Assembly: GCA_965248935.1 (NCBI GenBank)
Contig: OZ252214.1
Span: 4,588,001 to 4,652,000 of the forward strand
Source: G032773895 sp965248935
GTDB taxonomy: Bacteria; Pseudomonadota; Gammaproteobacteria; Pseudomonadales; Cellvibrionaceae
Length of the DNA stretch: 64,000 bases
Direction: 5' to 3'
The notes under the pieces are model-generated. The model did not search any database, was not told where the DNA came from, and saw only the letters and a program-made list of their open reading frames with translations. Shown one piece after another: positions 35,275 to 45,310 of the stretch. Each line of letters begins with the position of its first letter. Positions within the stretch are counted from its first letter, which is position 1. The position numbers were made by a program, and so were the translations under genes.

Positions 35275-36861
35275 TTATGAAAAAGCGGCATTGACTAATG
35301 ATTGGGTATAGTCGTTCTGTGGCCTCTCAAATATGTCCAGTGAGCTTCCAGATTCGACTACAATGCCTTCTTTCATCACAAGTACTTTATGACTTAGTGC
35401 TTTGATAACGGCTAGGTCGTGGCTGATAAAAAGGTAGGTTAGCCCATATTCTTTTTGCAGCCTTCTGAGCAATTCAATAATTTGAACCTGTACTGTGCGG
35501 TCAAGTGAGGAAGTTGGTTCATCCAGTATAATGAATTTGGGTTTCATTATTAGGGCGCGTGCAATGGCGATTCTTTGGCGCTGTCCCCCTGAGAACTGGT
35601 TCGGGAAACGGTGGCGTAATTCTGGTTCCAGCTCCACCTCTTTCATGACGTCGATAACCCGCTGTTTTCGCTCTTTATTTGATCCGATAGCGTGAATATC
35701 TAAGCCTTCACGAATAATTTCTTCAACGCTCATTCTTGGGCTTAAAGAGCCATAGGGGTCTTGAAAAACAACTTGAATTTCTTTGCGAAGGTTGCGTTTT
35801 TGTTCTTTGCTTAGCTCTGCTAGATTGCATTTTCTGAATTCTATTTTTCCTGTGAATGCTTGAAGCATTAGCACTGCACGGGCTAGGGTGGATTTCCCCG
35901 AGCCGCTTTCGCCCACTACCCCTAGTGTTTCTCCTTCGCGGAGGTCGAAATTTATACCATCAACGGCTTTAATATGCCCTACGGTTCTTTTTAATACGCC
36001 TCTTTGAATGGGAAACCATACTTTAATGTCATTTCCTGTTACAAGCGTGGCAGCCTCTTCGGGGGGCGGAGGCGTTAACCCTTTTGGTGACGCGCTGAGT
36101 AATTTCTTTGTGTACTCATGCTGTGGTTGTGAAAATAGGGTGTGTTTTTCTTCTATTTCAACGAGACGACCCTTTTCCATTACGGCAACTCGGTCGGCAA
36201 TTTTCTTCACTATTCCCAGGTCGTGGGTAATAAATAAAACGGTCATGCCTTCTTCTTTTTGGATTTCGGCAATTAATTCAAGTATTTGAGCTTGAACAGT
36301 GACATCCAGTGCGGTTGTTGGTTCATCGGCAATTAAAAGTTTGGGTTTGTTGGCGAGAGCCATAGCGATAATAACTCTTTGGCGCTCTCCGCCAGAAAGT
36401 TGATGGGGGTAGGCTTTGAGCTTTGTTTCTGGTTGGCGTATTCCGACTTTTTTTAACAGTGTTAACGTTTGTTCGTAAGCGTCTTTATTTGATGTGGGGT
36501 AATGTATTTGTATGATTTCCGAAATTTGTTTTTCGATAATATGTAGAGGGTTAAGCGATGTCATGGGTTCTTGAAAGATAACGGAAATATCGTTTCCGCG
36601 CATTTTGCGCAATTCACGTTCGCTTTTTTCAAGTAGGTTCTCGCCTTGCCAGAGTATCGAGCCAGTAGGGTAGCTAACTCGTTCGGCGTGATGGAGTTGA
36701 GGAATTGATAGTGCGCTCACGCTTTTTCCGGAACCGCTTTCACCGACTAAGGCTAATATTTCTCCAGCTTCGATATTCAATGAGATATCGTGTACAACTT
36801 GCTGGGTATTGGCTCCATGTTTAAATGCGATGGAGAGGTTTTGAACAGAGACTAACGCCAT
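35275..36861 (-). CDS. yejF: Microcin C/oligopeptide importer, double ATPase subunit
   Basis: 528 residues with two fused ABC ATPase domains. First domain: Walker A GESGSGKS near residue 40, signature LSGGERQR, Walker B LLIADEPTTALD. Second domain: GESGSGKSTL near 318, FSGGQRQRIAIARAL and FIILDEPTSSLD. The arrangement and position at the end of yejABEF fit YejF. It powers uptake through YejB/YejE of peptides delivered by YejA, including microcin C in Enterobacteria. It follows yejE by six bases. Confidence 0.93.
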   Translation of the reverse strand: MALVSVQNLSIAFKHGANTQQVVHDISLNIEAGEILALVGESGSGKSVSALSIPQLHHAERVSYPTGSILWQGENLLEKSERELRKMRGNDISVIFQEPMTSLNPLHIIEKQISEIIQIHYPTSNKDAYEQTLTLLKKVGIRQPETKLKAYPHQLSGGERQRVIIAMALANKPKLLIADEPTTALDVTVQAQILELIAEIQKEEGMTVLFITHDLGIVKKIADRVAVMEKGRLVEIEEKHTLFSQPQHEYTKKLLSASPKGLTPPPPEEAATLVTGNDIKVWFPIQRGVLKRTVGHIKAVDGINFDLREGETLGVVGESGSGKSTLARAVLMLQAFTGKIEFRKCNLAELSKEQKRNLRKEIQVVFQDPYGSLSPRMSVEEIIREGLDIHAIGSNKERKQRVIDVMKEVELEPELRHRFPNQFSGGQRQRIAIARALIMKPKFIILDEPTSSLDRTVQVQIIELLRRLQKEYGLTYLFISHDLAVIKALSHKVLVMKEGIVVESGSSLDIFERPQNDYTQSLVNAAFS

Positions 36862-36867
36862 AAATTC

Positions 36868-37923
36868 TTAAGCCTGTCGTGGATCAAAGGCATCTCGGAT
36901 GCCTTCACCAATAAAGATTAACGTAGTAAGCATAAAGGAAACAACAAAAAAACCGGAAAAACCTAGCCATGGGGCTTGGATGTTGGCTTTTCCCTGAGAG
37001 AGAAGTTCCCCTAGCGAGGGTGTGCCTGGGGGCATTCCCAAGCCTAAAAAGTCTAATGACGTTAAAATGGTAATAGAGCCGGATAAGGTGAAGGGCAAAA
37101 ATGTGAGGGTGGCGACCATGGCATTAGGGAGAATATGTTTAAGCATAATTCTTGCGTCATTCATTCCCATGGCTTTTGCGGCTAATACGTATTCAAAGTT
37201 GCGGGTTTTTAGAAACTCTGCCCGGACCACACCGACAAAGCCTATCCAGCCAAATAATAGGGTGACGGCCATTAGCCACCAAAAGTTAGGGGTGACAATG
37301 CTCGCTAATATAATCAATATATATAGCGTGGGCATACTGCTCCAAAACTCGATAAACCTTTGAAAGGATAAATCAATCCAGCCGCCGTAAAAACCTTGCA
37401 TGGCTCCAGCGGCAATGCCAATGAATGCAGAGAGTGTGGTAACGATAAAACCAAACAGCACCGACAGGCGAAACCCATAAATGATATTAGTCAATACGTC
37501 TCGACCTTTGTCGTCTGTTCCCAAGAGGTTTTCGAATGTTGGATGACTAGGCGCAGGGCTGGGTAAATTATAATTAATGGTATGATAGCTGTAGGGGATT
37601 AACGGCCAAAGCATCCAACCCTTTTCATTAATTAATTCTTGGATGTAGGGGTCTTTATAGTCTGCTTCTAAACTTAAATCCCCTCCAAATTCCATTTCCG
37701 AATAACTGTTAACAATAGGTATATAAAGCTCGCTATCGTAGTAAATAAATAATGGCTTGTCGTTTGCAATTAATTCGGCAAACAAGGCGACTGTAAAAAC
37801 CAATGAAAATATCCATAGGCTGAAAAATGCGCGTCGGTTTGCTTTGAATCGATGCCAGCGCTGCTGGTTAATTGGCGAAAACAAAAAATTACCTCGATTC
37901 AAAGTTAATGCGTGGATCAACAA
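36868..37923 (-). CDS. yejE: Microcin C/oligopeptide importer, permease YejE
   Basis: About 351 residues from the ATG at 37923, which overlaps yejB by 35 bases. A TTG at 37884 would start at LFSPINQQRWHRFKANRRA, closer to the E. coli YejE N-terminus, and would lie just after the yejB stop. Membrane helices plus a long periplasmic loop follow the first one. The EAA-type permease motif is AAKAMGMNDARIMLKHILPN near residue 248. It contacts YejF. Confidence 0.92.
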   Translation of the reverse strand: MLIHALTLNRGNFLFSPINQQRWHRFKANRRAFFSLWIFSLVFTVALFAELIANDKPLFIYYDSELYIPIVNSYSEMEFGGDLSLEADYKDPYIQELINEKGWMLWPLIPYSYHTINYNLPSPAPSHPTFENLLGTDDKGRDVLTNIIYGFRLSVLFGFIVTTLSAFIGIAAGAMQGFYGGWIDLSFQRFIEFWSSMPTLYILIILASIVTPNFWWLMAVTLLFGWIGFVGVVRAEFLKTRNFEYVLAAKAMGMNDARIMLKHILPNAMVATLTFLPFTLSGSITILTSLDFLGLGMPPGTPSLGELLSQGKANIQAPWLGFSGFFVVSFMLTTLIFIGEGIRDAFDPRQA

Positions 37924-38998
37924 TGGTATAAGTCAAATCGCTAATTATGCCCATGACCAAACCAATTAATGTCAAAATATAAAGAGTGGAAAACATTACC
38001 GGGTAGTCTCTTTGCATAGTGCTTTCAAAACTCAGTAGACCAATGCCATCTAAGGAAAAAATTGTTTCGATTAATAAGGCCCCAGTAAAGAATATACTGA
38101 TAAACGCAGCGGGAAAGCCGGCGATAATAATTAACATGGCGTTTCGAAAAATATGTCGATAGAGTATTGCTTTTTCTGCTAGACCTTTTGCTCTAGCGGT
38201 GACGACGTACTGTTTGCCGATTTCGTCTAAAAAGGAGTTTTTGGTTAGCATGGTTAAGCTGGCGAAACCGCCAATGACCATTGCGGTAATGGGTAATACC
38301 ATATGCCAAAAATAATCGGCGACTTTTCCAATAAAGCTTAGTTCATTCCAGTTGTTCGATACTAACCCTCGGAGGGGAAACCAATTGAAATAGCTTCCTC
38401 CTGCAAAAACGACAATTAATAGTACTGCGAATAAAAACGAGGGTATGGCATTAGCGGCAAAGATAACGCTAGAGGTCCATATGTCGAAATTAGAGTTATG
38501 TTTTACCGCCTTTCGTATTCCTAAAGGTATTGATATAAGATAAACAAGAAGAGTCGTCCATATGCCAAGCGAGATTGAGATGGGTAATCGTTCGATGATA
38601 AGTTGCTTAACGGTACTGCCTCGAAATAAGCTTTCGCCAAAATCGAAGCGTATATAGTTCCACAGCATCTCAAAGTAACGAATATGTATGGGCTTGTCGA
38701 AGCCAAACATTTTTTCTATTTCGGCAATGTCTTCTGCCATCAGACCGCTGGCACCTCGATAGCCTGAATCACTTTTCCCCAAAGAGGGGGTTGAGATGGC
38801 GGCAGATGCGGCTCCGGTATTCCCTTGGTTATTGCCTGTCATGCGGTCTAAGAGAGAGGCATCCATACCTTCCATTTTTGCGATCATCTGATCTACTGGG
38901 CCGCCAGGAGCAACTTGCACAATAAAAAAATTGACTGTGATGATTGCCCAGAGGGTAGGTATAACCAGTAGTAAACGCCGTACGATGTATGCTGACAC
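37889..38998 (-). CDS. yejB: Microcin C/oligopeptide importer, permease YejB
   Basis: 369 residues, a DppB/OppB-type permease. The N-terminus YIVRRLLLVIPTLWAIITVNF and APGGPVDQMIAKMEG are the usual start of this family. A ~70-residue periplasmic insert after it is typical of YejB. The EAA loop VTARAKGLAEKAILYRHIFR lies near residue 275. It follows yejA by 13 bases and forms the channel with YejE. Confidence 0.94.
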   Translation of the reverse strand: MSAYIVRRLLLVIPTLWAIITVNFFIVQVAPGGPVDQMIAKMEGMDASLLDRMTGNNQGNTGAASAAISTPSLGKSDSGYRGASGLMAEDIAEIEKMFGFDKPIHIRYFEMLWNYIRFDFGESLFRGSTVKQLIIERLPISISLGIWTTLLVYLISIPLGIRKAVKHNSNFDIWTSSVIFAANAIPSFLFAVLLIVVFAGGSYFNWFPLRGLVSNNWNELSFIGKVADYFWHMVLPITAMVIGGFASLTMLTKNSFLDEIGKQYVVTARAKGLAEKAILYRHIFRNAMLIIIAGFPAAFISIFFTGALLIETIFSLDGIGLLSFESTMQRDYPVMFSTLYILTLIGLVMGIISDLTYTIVDPRINFESR

Positions 38999-39011
38999 AA
39001 TAGTGATCTAC

Positions 39012-40835
39012 TTAATTTGAACGGGCGTTACGGGTGGGTAGCTTTTTGTCTTTTTCCTTATCTATCCACCAAGTGAAAAAGCCGTAGTCATATTTTGGAA
39101 GCACGTCTGGTCTTGAGAAACGATCCCAGTAAGAGATACGGTATTCCGGTAGGTGATGGGAGGGAATAATATAATGGTTCCAGAGTAATAATCGGTCCAG
39201 GGCTCGCCCATAGGTCAATAGTTTTTGCTCGTCGAGTTGATTATCTAGAATGCCTTGAGTTAAATCATCTAAAGCTTTAGATGTGGCACCACTGGCATTG
39301 TAACTGGAATCCAGGTAACCGCTGTGCCATTCCAACGTGATGTAAGGGGATGGGTGAGAACCTCCAGCCAAGCCCGAATACACCATATCGTAGTCTCTTT
39401 TACGCAAACGGTTTTGATACCGAGTAATGTCTATTAGACGAATGCTCATTTCGATACCGGCTTTCGCTAGGTTTTCTTTTAACGGGTTGCCAATAAGTTC
39501 GTAAGCTGGTGTTGGAATTAAAAATTCAAATTTAAGTGCTTCACCCGTTTGAGTATGGATCATTTTCCCGTTAACGTTTTTATAGCCTGCTTGTTTGAAA
39601 AGCTTTAGGGCTTGTCTAAGTTGAGGGCGAACATTTCCGCTACCATCGGTTTTGGGTATTGTAAATTCGGAGGTGAAGGCTTCCTTAGGTAGAAATTCTT
39701 TGTATTGGTTTAGCAGGGCGAGTTCATTGCCTTGGGGAAGGCCGGTGGCCTGATAAGGTGTATTTCGAAAGTAGCTGGTATTTCTTTTATAGGCGCCAAA
39801 GAATAAATTTTTATTGCTCCATTCAAAATTGTAGAGAAGGGCAATAGCCTCTCTGACCTTGGGGTTTTTAAATTGTTTTCTCTGTACGTTAAATACAAAC
39901 CCGGTCATTTCCCCAGGCAGTTCATTTGGGATGGCTTCTTTAATTATAAAATCTTTATCGAAATTGGGGCCGGTATATTGGGTTTCCCAACGTTTGGCAG
40001 TATCTTCTGAGCGAAAGTCGTATTCGCCTTTTTTAAAGGCTTCAAATTGAACGGATTCATCTAGATAATATTCGTAACGTACTTTATGAAAATTGTTTGT
40101 ACCAACAGCAGTGGGGTGATTTTTTGCCCAGTAATTTTCATGTTTTTGGTATTCAACGTATTCGCCCATTTTAAAGTCACTGATTTTATAGGCACCACTT
40201 CCTAACGGTGGGGTATTTAAAGGGTCTTCGAGGTTAAATGGTTTGTGCTCTGGGAAAACCGTTGTCGAGCATAATGCGAATAGTTTGGAAAAATCAGGGT
40301 TCGGCAGCGTAAATTTTACCTTTTGAGGGCCTAATATTTCAGGTTTTACGTTGGCAAAGTAGCTTCTAAATTGAGATACCCCTTGTTCCATAAATTTGTT
40401 GAATGTAAATACAACATCGCTGGCTTCAATCGGGTGGCCGTCTTGGAAGGTTGCTTTTGGGTCCAAATGAAAAATAACCCAATCGTGTGTATCGGGGTAT
40501 TCAACTTTTTCAGCAATTAAACCGTAGACTACACCCTCTTCATCTAGATTGTCCGTCATTAACGTATCGTATAAAAATGGGCTGACGTTCGCTGGGGTCC
40601 GGCCTCTGGAAGAGAACCGATTAAAGCTGTCAAATGTCCCTCTTGATGCAAATGTGACATAGCCTCCTTGAGGGGCGTTTGGGTTGACATAGTTCCAATG
40701 TTTAAAACCTTCTTTGTATTCTGATTCTCCATGCAGGGCAATGGAATGGCTAATGGTAACTTTGGGCTTTGGGGTCGATTCGGCAAACGTAATACTGGTG
40801 ATACACAGGGCAATATAAAAAAGGGCTATACGCAT
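39012..40835 (-). CDS. yejA: Periplasmic oligopeptide-binding protein YejA
   Basis: 607 residues with signal peptide ending near ITFAES. Class C solute-binding protein: GFKHWNYVNPNAPQGGYVTF near residue 45, FLYDTLMTDNLDEEG, and WVIFHLDPKATFQDGHPIEASDVVFTF-type region in the first lobe. It delivers peptides to YejBEF. First gene of a tight four-gene operon. Length and conserved blocks match YejA. Confidence 0.92.
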   Translation of the reverse strand: MRIALFYIALCITSITFAESTPKPKVTISHSIALHGESEYKEGFKHWNYVNPNAPQGGYVTFASRGTFDSFNRFSSRGRTPANVSPFLYDTLMTDNLDEEGVVYGLIAEKVEYPDTHDWVIFHLDPKATFQDGHPIEASDVVFTFNKFMEQGVSQFRSYFANVKPEILGPQKVKFTLPNPDFSKLFALCSTTVFPEHKPFNLEDPLNTPPLGSGAYKISDFKMGEYVEYQKHENYWAKNHPTAVGTNNFHKVRYEYYLDESVQFEAFKKGEYDFRSEDTAKRWETQYTGPNFDKDFIIKEAIPNELPGEMTGFVFNVQRKQFKNPKVREAIALLYNFEWSNKNLFFGAYKRNTSYFRNTPYQATGLPQGNELALLNQYKEFLPKEAFTSEFTIPKTDGSGNVRPQLRQALKLFKQAGYKNVNGKMIHTQTGEALKFEFLIPTPAYELIGNPLKENLAKAGIEMSIRLIDITRYQNRLRKRDYDMVYSGLAGGSHPSPYITLEWHSGYLDSSYNASGATSKALDDLTQGILDNQLDEQKLLTYGRALDRLLLWNHYIIPSHHLPEYRISYWDRFSRPDVLPKYDYGFFTWWIDKEKDKKLPTRNARSN

Positions 40836-41107
40836 GTTTGATCCAGGAGTTAAATATGAATTTCGTATTTTAAATGATCGAATGCCGACCTATATCTGGC
40901 TTAATTTTTGTTCGTTTAATAATGTGTGTTGTCAGTTCAAGTCTAATCGATTAAGTATTGGTTGTATGCAGTGATTTTACTTGATTTACAGACGAGTGAC
41001 TTTGACATAAAAACAATCATAAAGTTTTATGGCTGTCGTCTAAACTTACTCGTAATAGGGGTATTCTCATTGCTCTTAAATAGTACAATTTTTGAACCGG
41101 GTTGAAA

Positions 41108-42544
41108 ATGAGTAAAAAAGGTTTAGAAGCTTGGGTAACGTACCTTCGCCGACAAAATATGCCGGTTTTAGGCGATGTTATTGTCGATTTGAATAAGATA
41201 ACTGGCAGCGAAGACGCCAATGTGAATCAGCTTGCCGAAGTTATTTTAAGGGACCCAAAACTCACTTCCCATGTTTTGCGTATTGCCAACAGTGTGCAAT
41301 ACAATTACACCAAACAGCAAATTAACACGGTTAGTCGAGCTATTGTTTTAATTGGCTTGAAGGGAATGCGTGCAATTTGTATTTCACTTTTGGTGATGGA
41401 CAATTTGCTCAATGATGAGCCCGTAGAGCGCTTGTTGCAACTTATTGCTCAGGGGTTTCATGCGGCTACTCAGGCTAAATCCTTGGTGAGTAAATATGAT
41501 GAACCCGCTGGTGAAGAGGTGTTTATTGCTGCGCTGCTATATAACCTGGGTGAGATGGCTTTTTGGTCCAACGATAAATTGTCGGTCCGTGATCCAGATT
41601 TACTCAGTGACCAGGCTAAAGTACGTAAGGATGCGATGGAAAGAGTGCTGGGAACATCTTTTAAGGCGATCACAAAGGAGTTAGCCAAGCACTGGAAGTT
41701 AGGTCATACCCTTGAGCAGGCTCTATACCCTCCCGAGAAGCCTGATAGAAAGGTTAAAGCGGTGGTGATTGGTGAGCGATTAAGCCGAGCCGCTCTCTAT
41801 GGTTGGGACAGTCCCCAGGTGAAAAAGGTGGTGGAGGAAGTAGCCGATTATGCGGAGGTGGATATAGATACGGCGCTTAATTTGGTAAAAAAAGGGGCGG
41901 ATGAATCCGCTGAAATTGCATTGAGCTACGGGGTTTCAGAAGCTTGTTCCCTTATTCCGAGCAGCCTTAAAAATATCGAAATAGCCAAATCCAAGCCGGT
42001 TTCAAAAGTGATGAAGAGCGATGCGCAGCTTCAGCTTAGTATCCTCAGGGAGCTTACGAGTGCTACAACAGAAAACATGGATGTGAATACGATATTGCAG
42101 ATGGTGGTGGAGGGTATCCATAGAGGCATAGGGCTAGAACGGGTTGCTATTGCATTTATAAGCGGGCACAAGCTTCAAGCGAAGTATGCGCTGGGTGAGG
42201 GCACAGACCATTGGCGAAGCAAATTTTTGTTTGACGTTGGGCCATACAGTGAGAGTGTATTTACCCATGTTATTCAGTCTGGCCGTACACACTGGTTTAA
42301 CCATGATGCTATAGCAACCAGTAGCCATCTTTACCCGGATGATGTGGTAAGAATTTTAGGTAAGATGCCGAGCCTTATGTCTGTACTAGAAATAGATAAA
42401 CGCAAGGTAGGGGTATTTTATGCAGACCGCTGGACTTTTGGTGGCAAACTGGATTCAGACCACTATGAAGCGTTTAAGCACTTTACCAATCAAGCCCTAA
42501 TTAGCTTAAGTATTTTATCCAGTGGCAGGAAAGAAGGGCTTTAG
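41108..42544 (+). CDS. HDOD-domain protein with C-terminal GAF-like domain
   Basis: About 478 residues from the ATG at 41108. The HDOD domain (about residues 15-210) has LRRQNMPVLGDVIVDLNKI, RDPKLTSHVLRIANS and AIVLIGLKGMRAICISLLV. Unlike true HD phosphohydrolases it lacks the metal-binding His-Asp pair at the usual place. Residues ~320-470 form a GAF-like fold (LSILRELTSATTENMDVNTIL, then IGLERVAIAFIS). HDOD proteins act in signalling, often with c-di-GMP. It is convergent with mltD, overlapping by four bases. Confidence 0.82.
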   Translation: MSKKGLEAWVTYLRRQNMPVLGDVIVDLNKITGSEDANVNQLAEVILRDPKLTSHVLRIANSVQYNYTKQQINTVSRAIVLIGLKGMRAICISLLVMDNLLNDEPVERLLQLIAQGFHAATQAKSLVSKYDEPAGEEVFIAALLYNLGEMAFWSNDKLSVRDPDLLSDQAKVRKDAMERVLGTSFKAITKELAKHWKLGHTLEQALYPPEKPDRKVKAVVIGERLSRAALYGWDSPQVKKVVEEVADYAEVDIDTALNLVKKGADESAEIALSYGVSEACSLIPSSLKNIEIAKSKPVSKVMKSDAQLQLSILRELTSATTENMDVNTILQMVVEGIHRGIGLERVAIAFISGHKLQAKYALGEGTDHWRSKFLFDVGPYSESVFTHVIQSGRTHWFNHDAIATSSHLYPDDVVRILGKMPSLMSVLEIDKRKVGVFYADRWTFGGKLDSDHYEAFKHFTNQALISLSILSSGRKEGL

Positions 42545-44169
42545 TAGGCTTGGGTGACGTCCACAAACAATGTTAATAACTGCCCAGGTTGTAGGTAGTT
42601 CGACATTTTAAGGTGGTTCCAGGCCAGAATATCTGTAATCTGAAGTCTGAAGCGGTCGGCAATCCTATGCAGTGAATCCCCTTTGCGTACGCGGTAGGAT
42701 AATTTACGAATCACTCCGTGAGAGGACGAAGCCAGTTTTAATGAGGGGCTTTTACTCCATAGTACCAGAGATTGCCCAGGTTTAATGGGGTCCAAAAGCG
42801 CCATATTATTCCACTTGGCTACTTTTCGTGCGCTTACACCATGGCTTTTCCCAATGGCCCATAAGCTATCACCTTGTTTGACTTTGTAGGTTATTTTTTG
42901 TCCCTTTTCGTTCTTACTTGCTTGCTGTTGTTTTTTTGCTAGTCTTTGCGTCGCACTGCGTGAATAGTGTTTGCTACTTTTACTTGCGACAGGAACCATA
43001 AGGGTCTTGCCTGCCTGAATACGGTTGGAATGCAAGTTATTTAGTTCCTTCAACGAAGCCGAGTTTGTTTTAAATTTAAGTGCAATCACGGAGAGTGTAT
43101 CACCCGCTCTAATTTTGTATCTTTTCCAGGTGATTCTTTCTTCTACAGGAGTTGCCCCAAGTTCCTTTTTAAAGGTTTCGCTTATTGCCACTGGAACAAG
43201 AAGCCGGTGAGGGCCGCCGGGGTCAGTTGCCCAACGATTAAAGGCTGGGTTTAATTGGTACAGCTCATCCATGGTTAAATTGGCAAGTTCGGCTGCTTGA
43301 GCTAAATCTATTTGCGCTTTGGTATCCACCTGGGCAAAGTAGGCTTCGTTTTTAATGAAGGGAAGGGTTAGGTTGTGTTTTCCTGGGTTGCCAATAAGCT
43401 GGCTTAAGGCGATTAATTTAGGCACATAAGCGGTTGTTTCTCTCGATAACTTTAGGTTCCAGTAGTCGGTTGGACGCCCTCGTTTTTTATTTTTTCGGAT
43501 AGCTTTGGATATATTACCCGGTCCGCTGTTATAGGCGGCAAGGGCCAGTAACCAGTCATTATTAAATCGTTTATGCAAGCGCTGAAGGTATGTGAGGGAG
43601 GCGTTGGTTGAGGCGATAATGTCCCGGCGCCCGTCATACCACCAGTTTTGTCTAAGCCCTAAGAATTTTCCCGTACTGGGGACAATTTGCCATATTCCAG
43701 CAGCTCTACCATGGGAGTAGGCAAAGGGGTCAAAAGCGCTTTCAACAATAGGCAGCAGGGCTATTTCGAAAGGCATACCACGGGCTTCGATCTCTTCGAC
43801 AATATGATATAGGTAGGGGTTGCCTCGCACGGAGACCCGACCGATATAATCGGGGTGCTTTGCGTACCAATTGAATTGAGACTGAATTCTGGGGTTGTTT
43901 ATTGTGGGAAGTTGATAGCCTTTGCGAATCCGCTCCCATAGGTCTGTGATAATTTCCGGCTCAGCTTCAAGTTGAAGTTTTTGGCTGAGTTCAAGGGCAT
44001 TGCTTTCATCCGCTAAAGGTTGCTCGACGGAGAGGGGAGCAACGTCAGATATTTCAGTGTCTTTTTTTTCCGGTAAAATGCTGCATGAGAAAAGTAAGCT
44101 AGCAGCAACTGCAAGGCTTATGTATTTATAGAGAGAGATTCGTTTCTGAAATTTTAAAAAGCTCAACAT
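42541..44169 (-). CDS. mltD: Membrane-bound lytic murein transglycosylase D with LysM repeats
   Basis: 542 residues. Lipoprotein signal with LLFSCS near residue 28. SLT catalytic domain (about 130-260): Glu in LPIVESAFDPFAYS, then AAGIWQIVPSTGKFLGL, and ALAAYNSGPGN. Three LysM peptidoglycan-binding repeats follow, each starting Y+xGDTL or YKVKQGDSLW, near residues 347, 432 and 494. It cleaves glycan strands to anhydromuropeptides in the periplasm. It is followed upstream on the same strand by gloB, the conserved gammaproteobacterial order. Confidence 0.93.
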   Translation of the reverse strand: MLSFLKFQKRISLYKYISLAVAASLLFSCSILPEKKDTEISDVAPLSVEQPLADESNALELSQKLQLEAEPEIITDLWERIRKGYQLPTINNPRIQSQFNWYAKHPDYIGRVSVRGNPYLYHIVEEIEARGMPFEIALLPIVESAFDPFAYSHGRAAGIWQIVPSTGKFLGLRQNWWYDGRRDIIASTNASLTYLQRLHKRFNNDWLLALAAYNSGPGNISKAIRKNKKRGRPTDYWNLKLSRETTAYVPKLIALSQLIGNPGKHNLTLPFIKNEAYFAQVDTKAQIDLAQAAELANLTMDELYQLNPAFNRWATDPGGPHRLLVPVAISETFKKELGATPVEERITWKRYKIRAGDTLSVIALKFKTNSASLKELNNLHSNRIQAGKTLMVPVASKSSKHYSRSATQRLAKKQQQASKNEKGQKITYKVKQGDSLWAIGKSHGVSARKVAKWNNMALLDPIKPGQSLVLWSKSPSLKLASSSHGVIRKLSYRVRKGDSLHRIADRFRLQITDILAWNHLKMSNYLQPGQLLTLFVDVTQAY

Positions 44170-44302
44170 TAGTCCTTGAGTTTTACCTGAATTCGAGATT
44201 TGAAGGGCGCAAGTCTATAGAGTCTTGTTTTAAAAACCAAATTTAAAAACCAAGTTTTCAATTCTCTTTATAGTCGATTTTGTGAGCTTTGCTTACTTTT
44301 CT

Positions 44303-45160
44303 CTAGTATTCATCTTTCCATTGTCTGAGATATGTGAAGATATCTAACTCGGAAAGGGGGGGGCATAGTGAGGTGTATTTACGTTGAGCGTAGCGCGTGA
44401 CTGACTGGGCTATTTCTGGTTGGTCACAACGTAAAAACGGGTTGTGGAGGCGCTCTATAAGAATGCTTGTAGGCAAGCTCGGTTTGCTTTGTTCCAACAT
44501 TGCATTGACTTCCGCTAAGCGATTATCTAGGTCTGTATTTCCCGGTTCTACCTCTTTTGCAAAGCCGAGGTTATTAATCGTATATTCGTGGGAGCAAAAA
44601 ACGAGGGTTTCGGGGCGCATCTGCTTAAAACGGTCAAGAGAGGATTTGAGTTCTCCTGGTGTACCCACAAATATACGTCCGCACCCGCTTGAAAATAATG
44701 TGTCTGCACAAAAAAGTAAAGGAATATCAAAGGCTTCGGAGTAATAGCTAAGGTGCTCTGGTAAGTGTCCTGGAGTCTCTAATACCGAGAACCTTACGCT
44801 ATCCCAGAGTAAAATGTCGCCTCCTTCTTGGCAGTATTGGGTCACCTGTGGAATTGCTTTACACTTGGGGCCATGCACCTCAATTTTTTCCCCTTGCTTA
44901 AGCTGCCATTCCAATAGGTTATCGAGGCCGTTAATATGATCCCAATGGCTATGCGTCATTAAGACACCATTTAGCTCAACTTGGTTTGAGGTTAGGTAAT
45001 GAATAATAGGTTTAGACTCACCTGGGTCCAAAATATAGGCTCCCGACCTGTGCTTATGACGAATAACCCATAGGTAATTCGTTTCAAGTATCGGTACAGC
45101 ATCGATAAGTAAATCACCAATGTACGTTGTGGTGATAAATGGGCGGGAATGATCGGTCAT
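44303..45160 (-). CDS. gloB: Hydroxyacylglutathione hydrolase (glyoxalase II)
   Basis: 285 residues, a metallo-beta-lactamase fold hydrolase. The metal-binding motif is MTHSHWDHINGLDN near residue 67, with further ligands in LETPGHLPEHLSYY and FCADTLFSSGCGR, and FCSHEYTINNLGFA. It completes methylglyoxal detoxification by releasing D-lactate and glutathione. The C-terminal HAGH domain ends with LDIFTYLRQWKDEY. It is divergent from yafS. Confidence 0.95.
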   Translation of the reverse strand: MTDHSRPFITTTYIGDLLIDAVPILETNYLWVIRHKHRSGAYILDPGESKPIIHYLTSNQVELNGVLMTHSHWDHINGLDNLLEWQLKQGEKIEVHGPKCKAIPQVTQYCQEGGDILLWDSVRFSVLETPGHLPEHLSYYSEAFDIPLLFCADTLFSSGCGRIFVGTPGELKSSLDRFKQMRPETLVFCSHEYTINNLGFAKEVEPGNTDLDNRLAEVNAMLEQSKPSLPTSILIERLHNPFLRCDQPEIAQSVTRYAQRKYTSLCPPLSELDIFTYLRQWKDEY

Positions 45161-45310
45161 TGAATTGAAAAACCTCGCTGCCTTTTTTGCTGTTATGATT
45201 ATTGTATAGGAGCCTATTTTGAGGCTGATTAGGGTTTGTTAACAGGGTCGCTAACAGCCCCTAGCATTTTAGGCTAGGGTAGCGAGTTAAAACACTCTCT
45301 TGGAATCGCA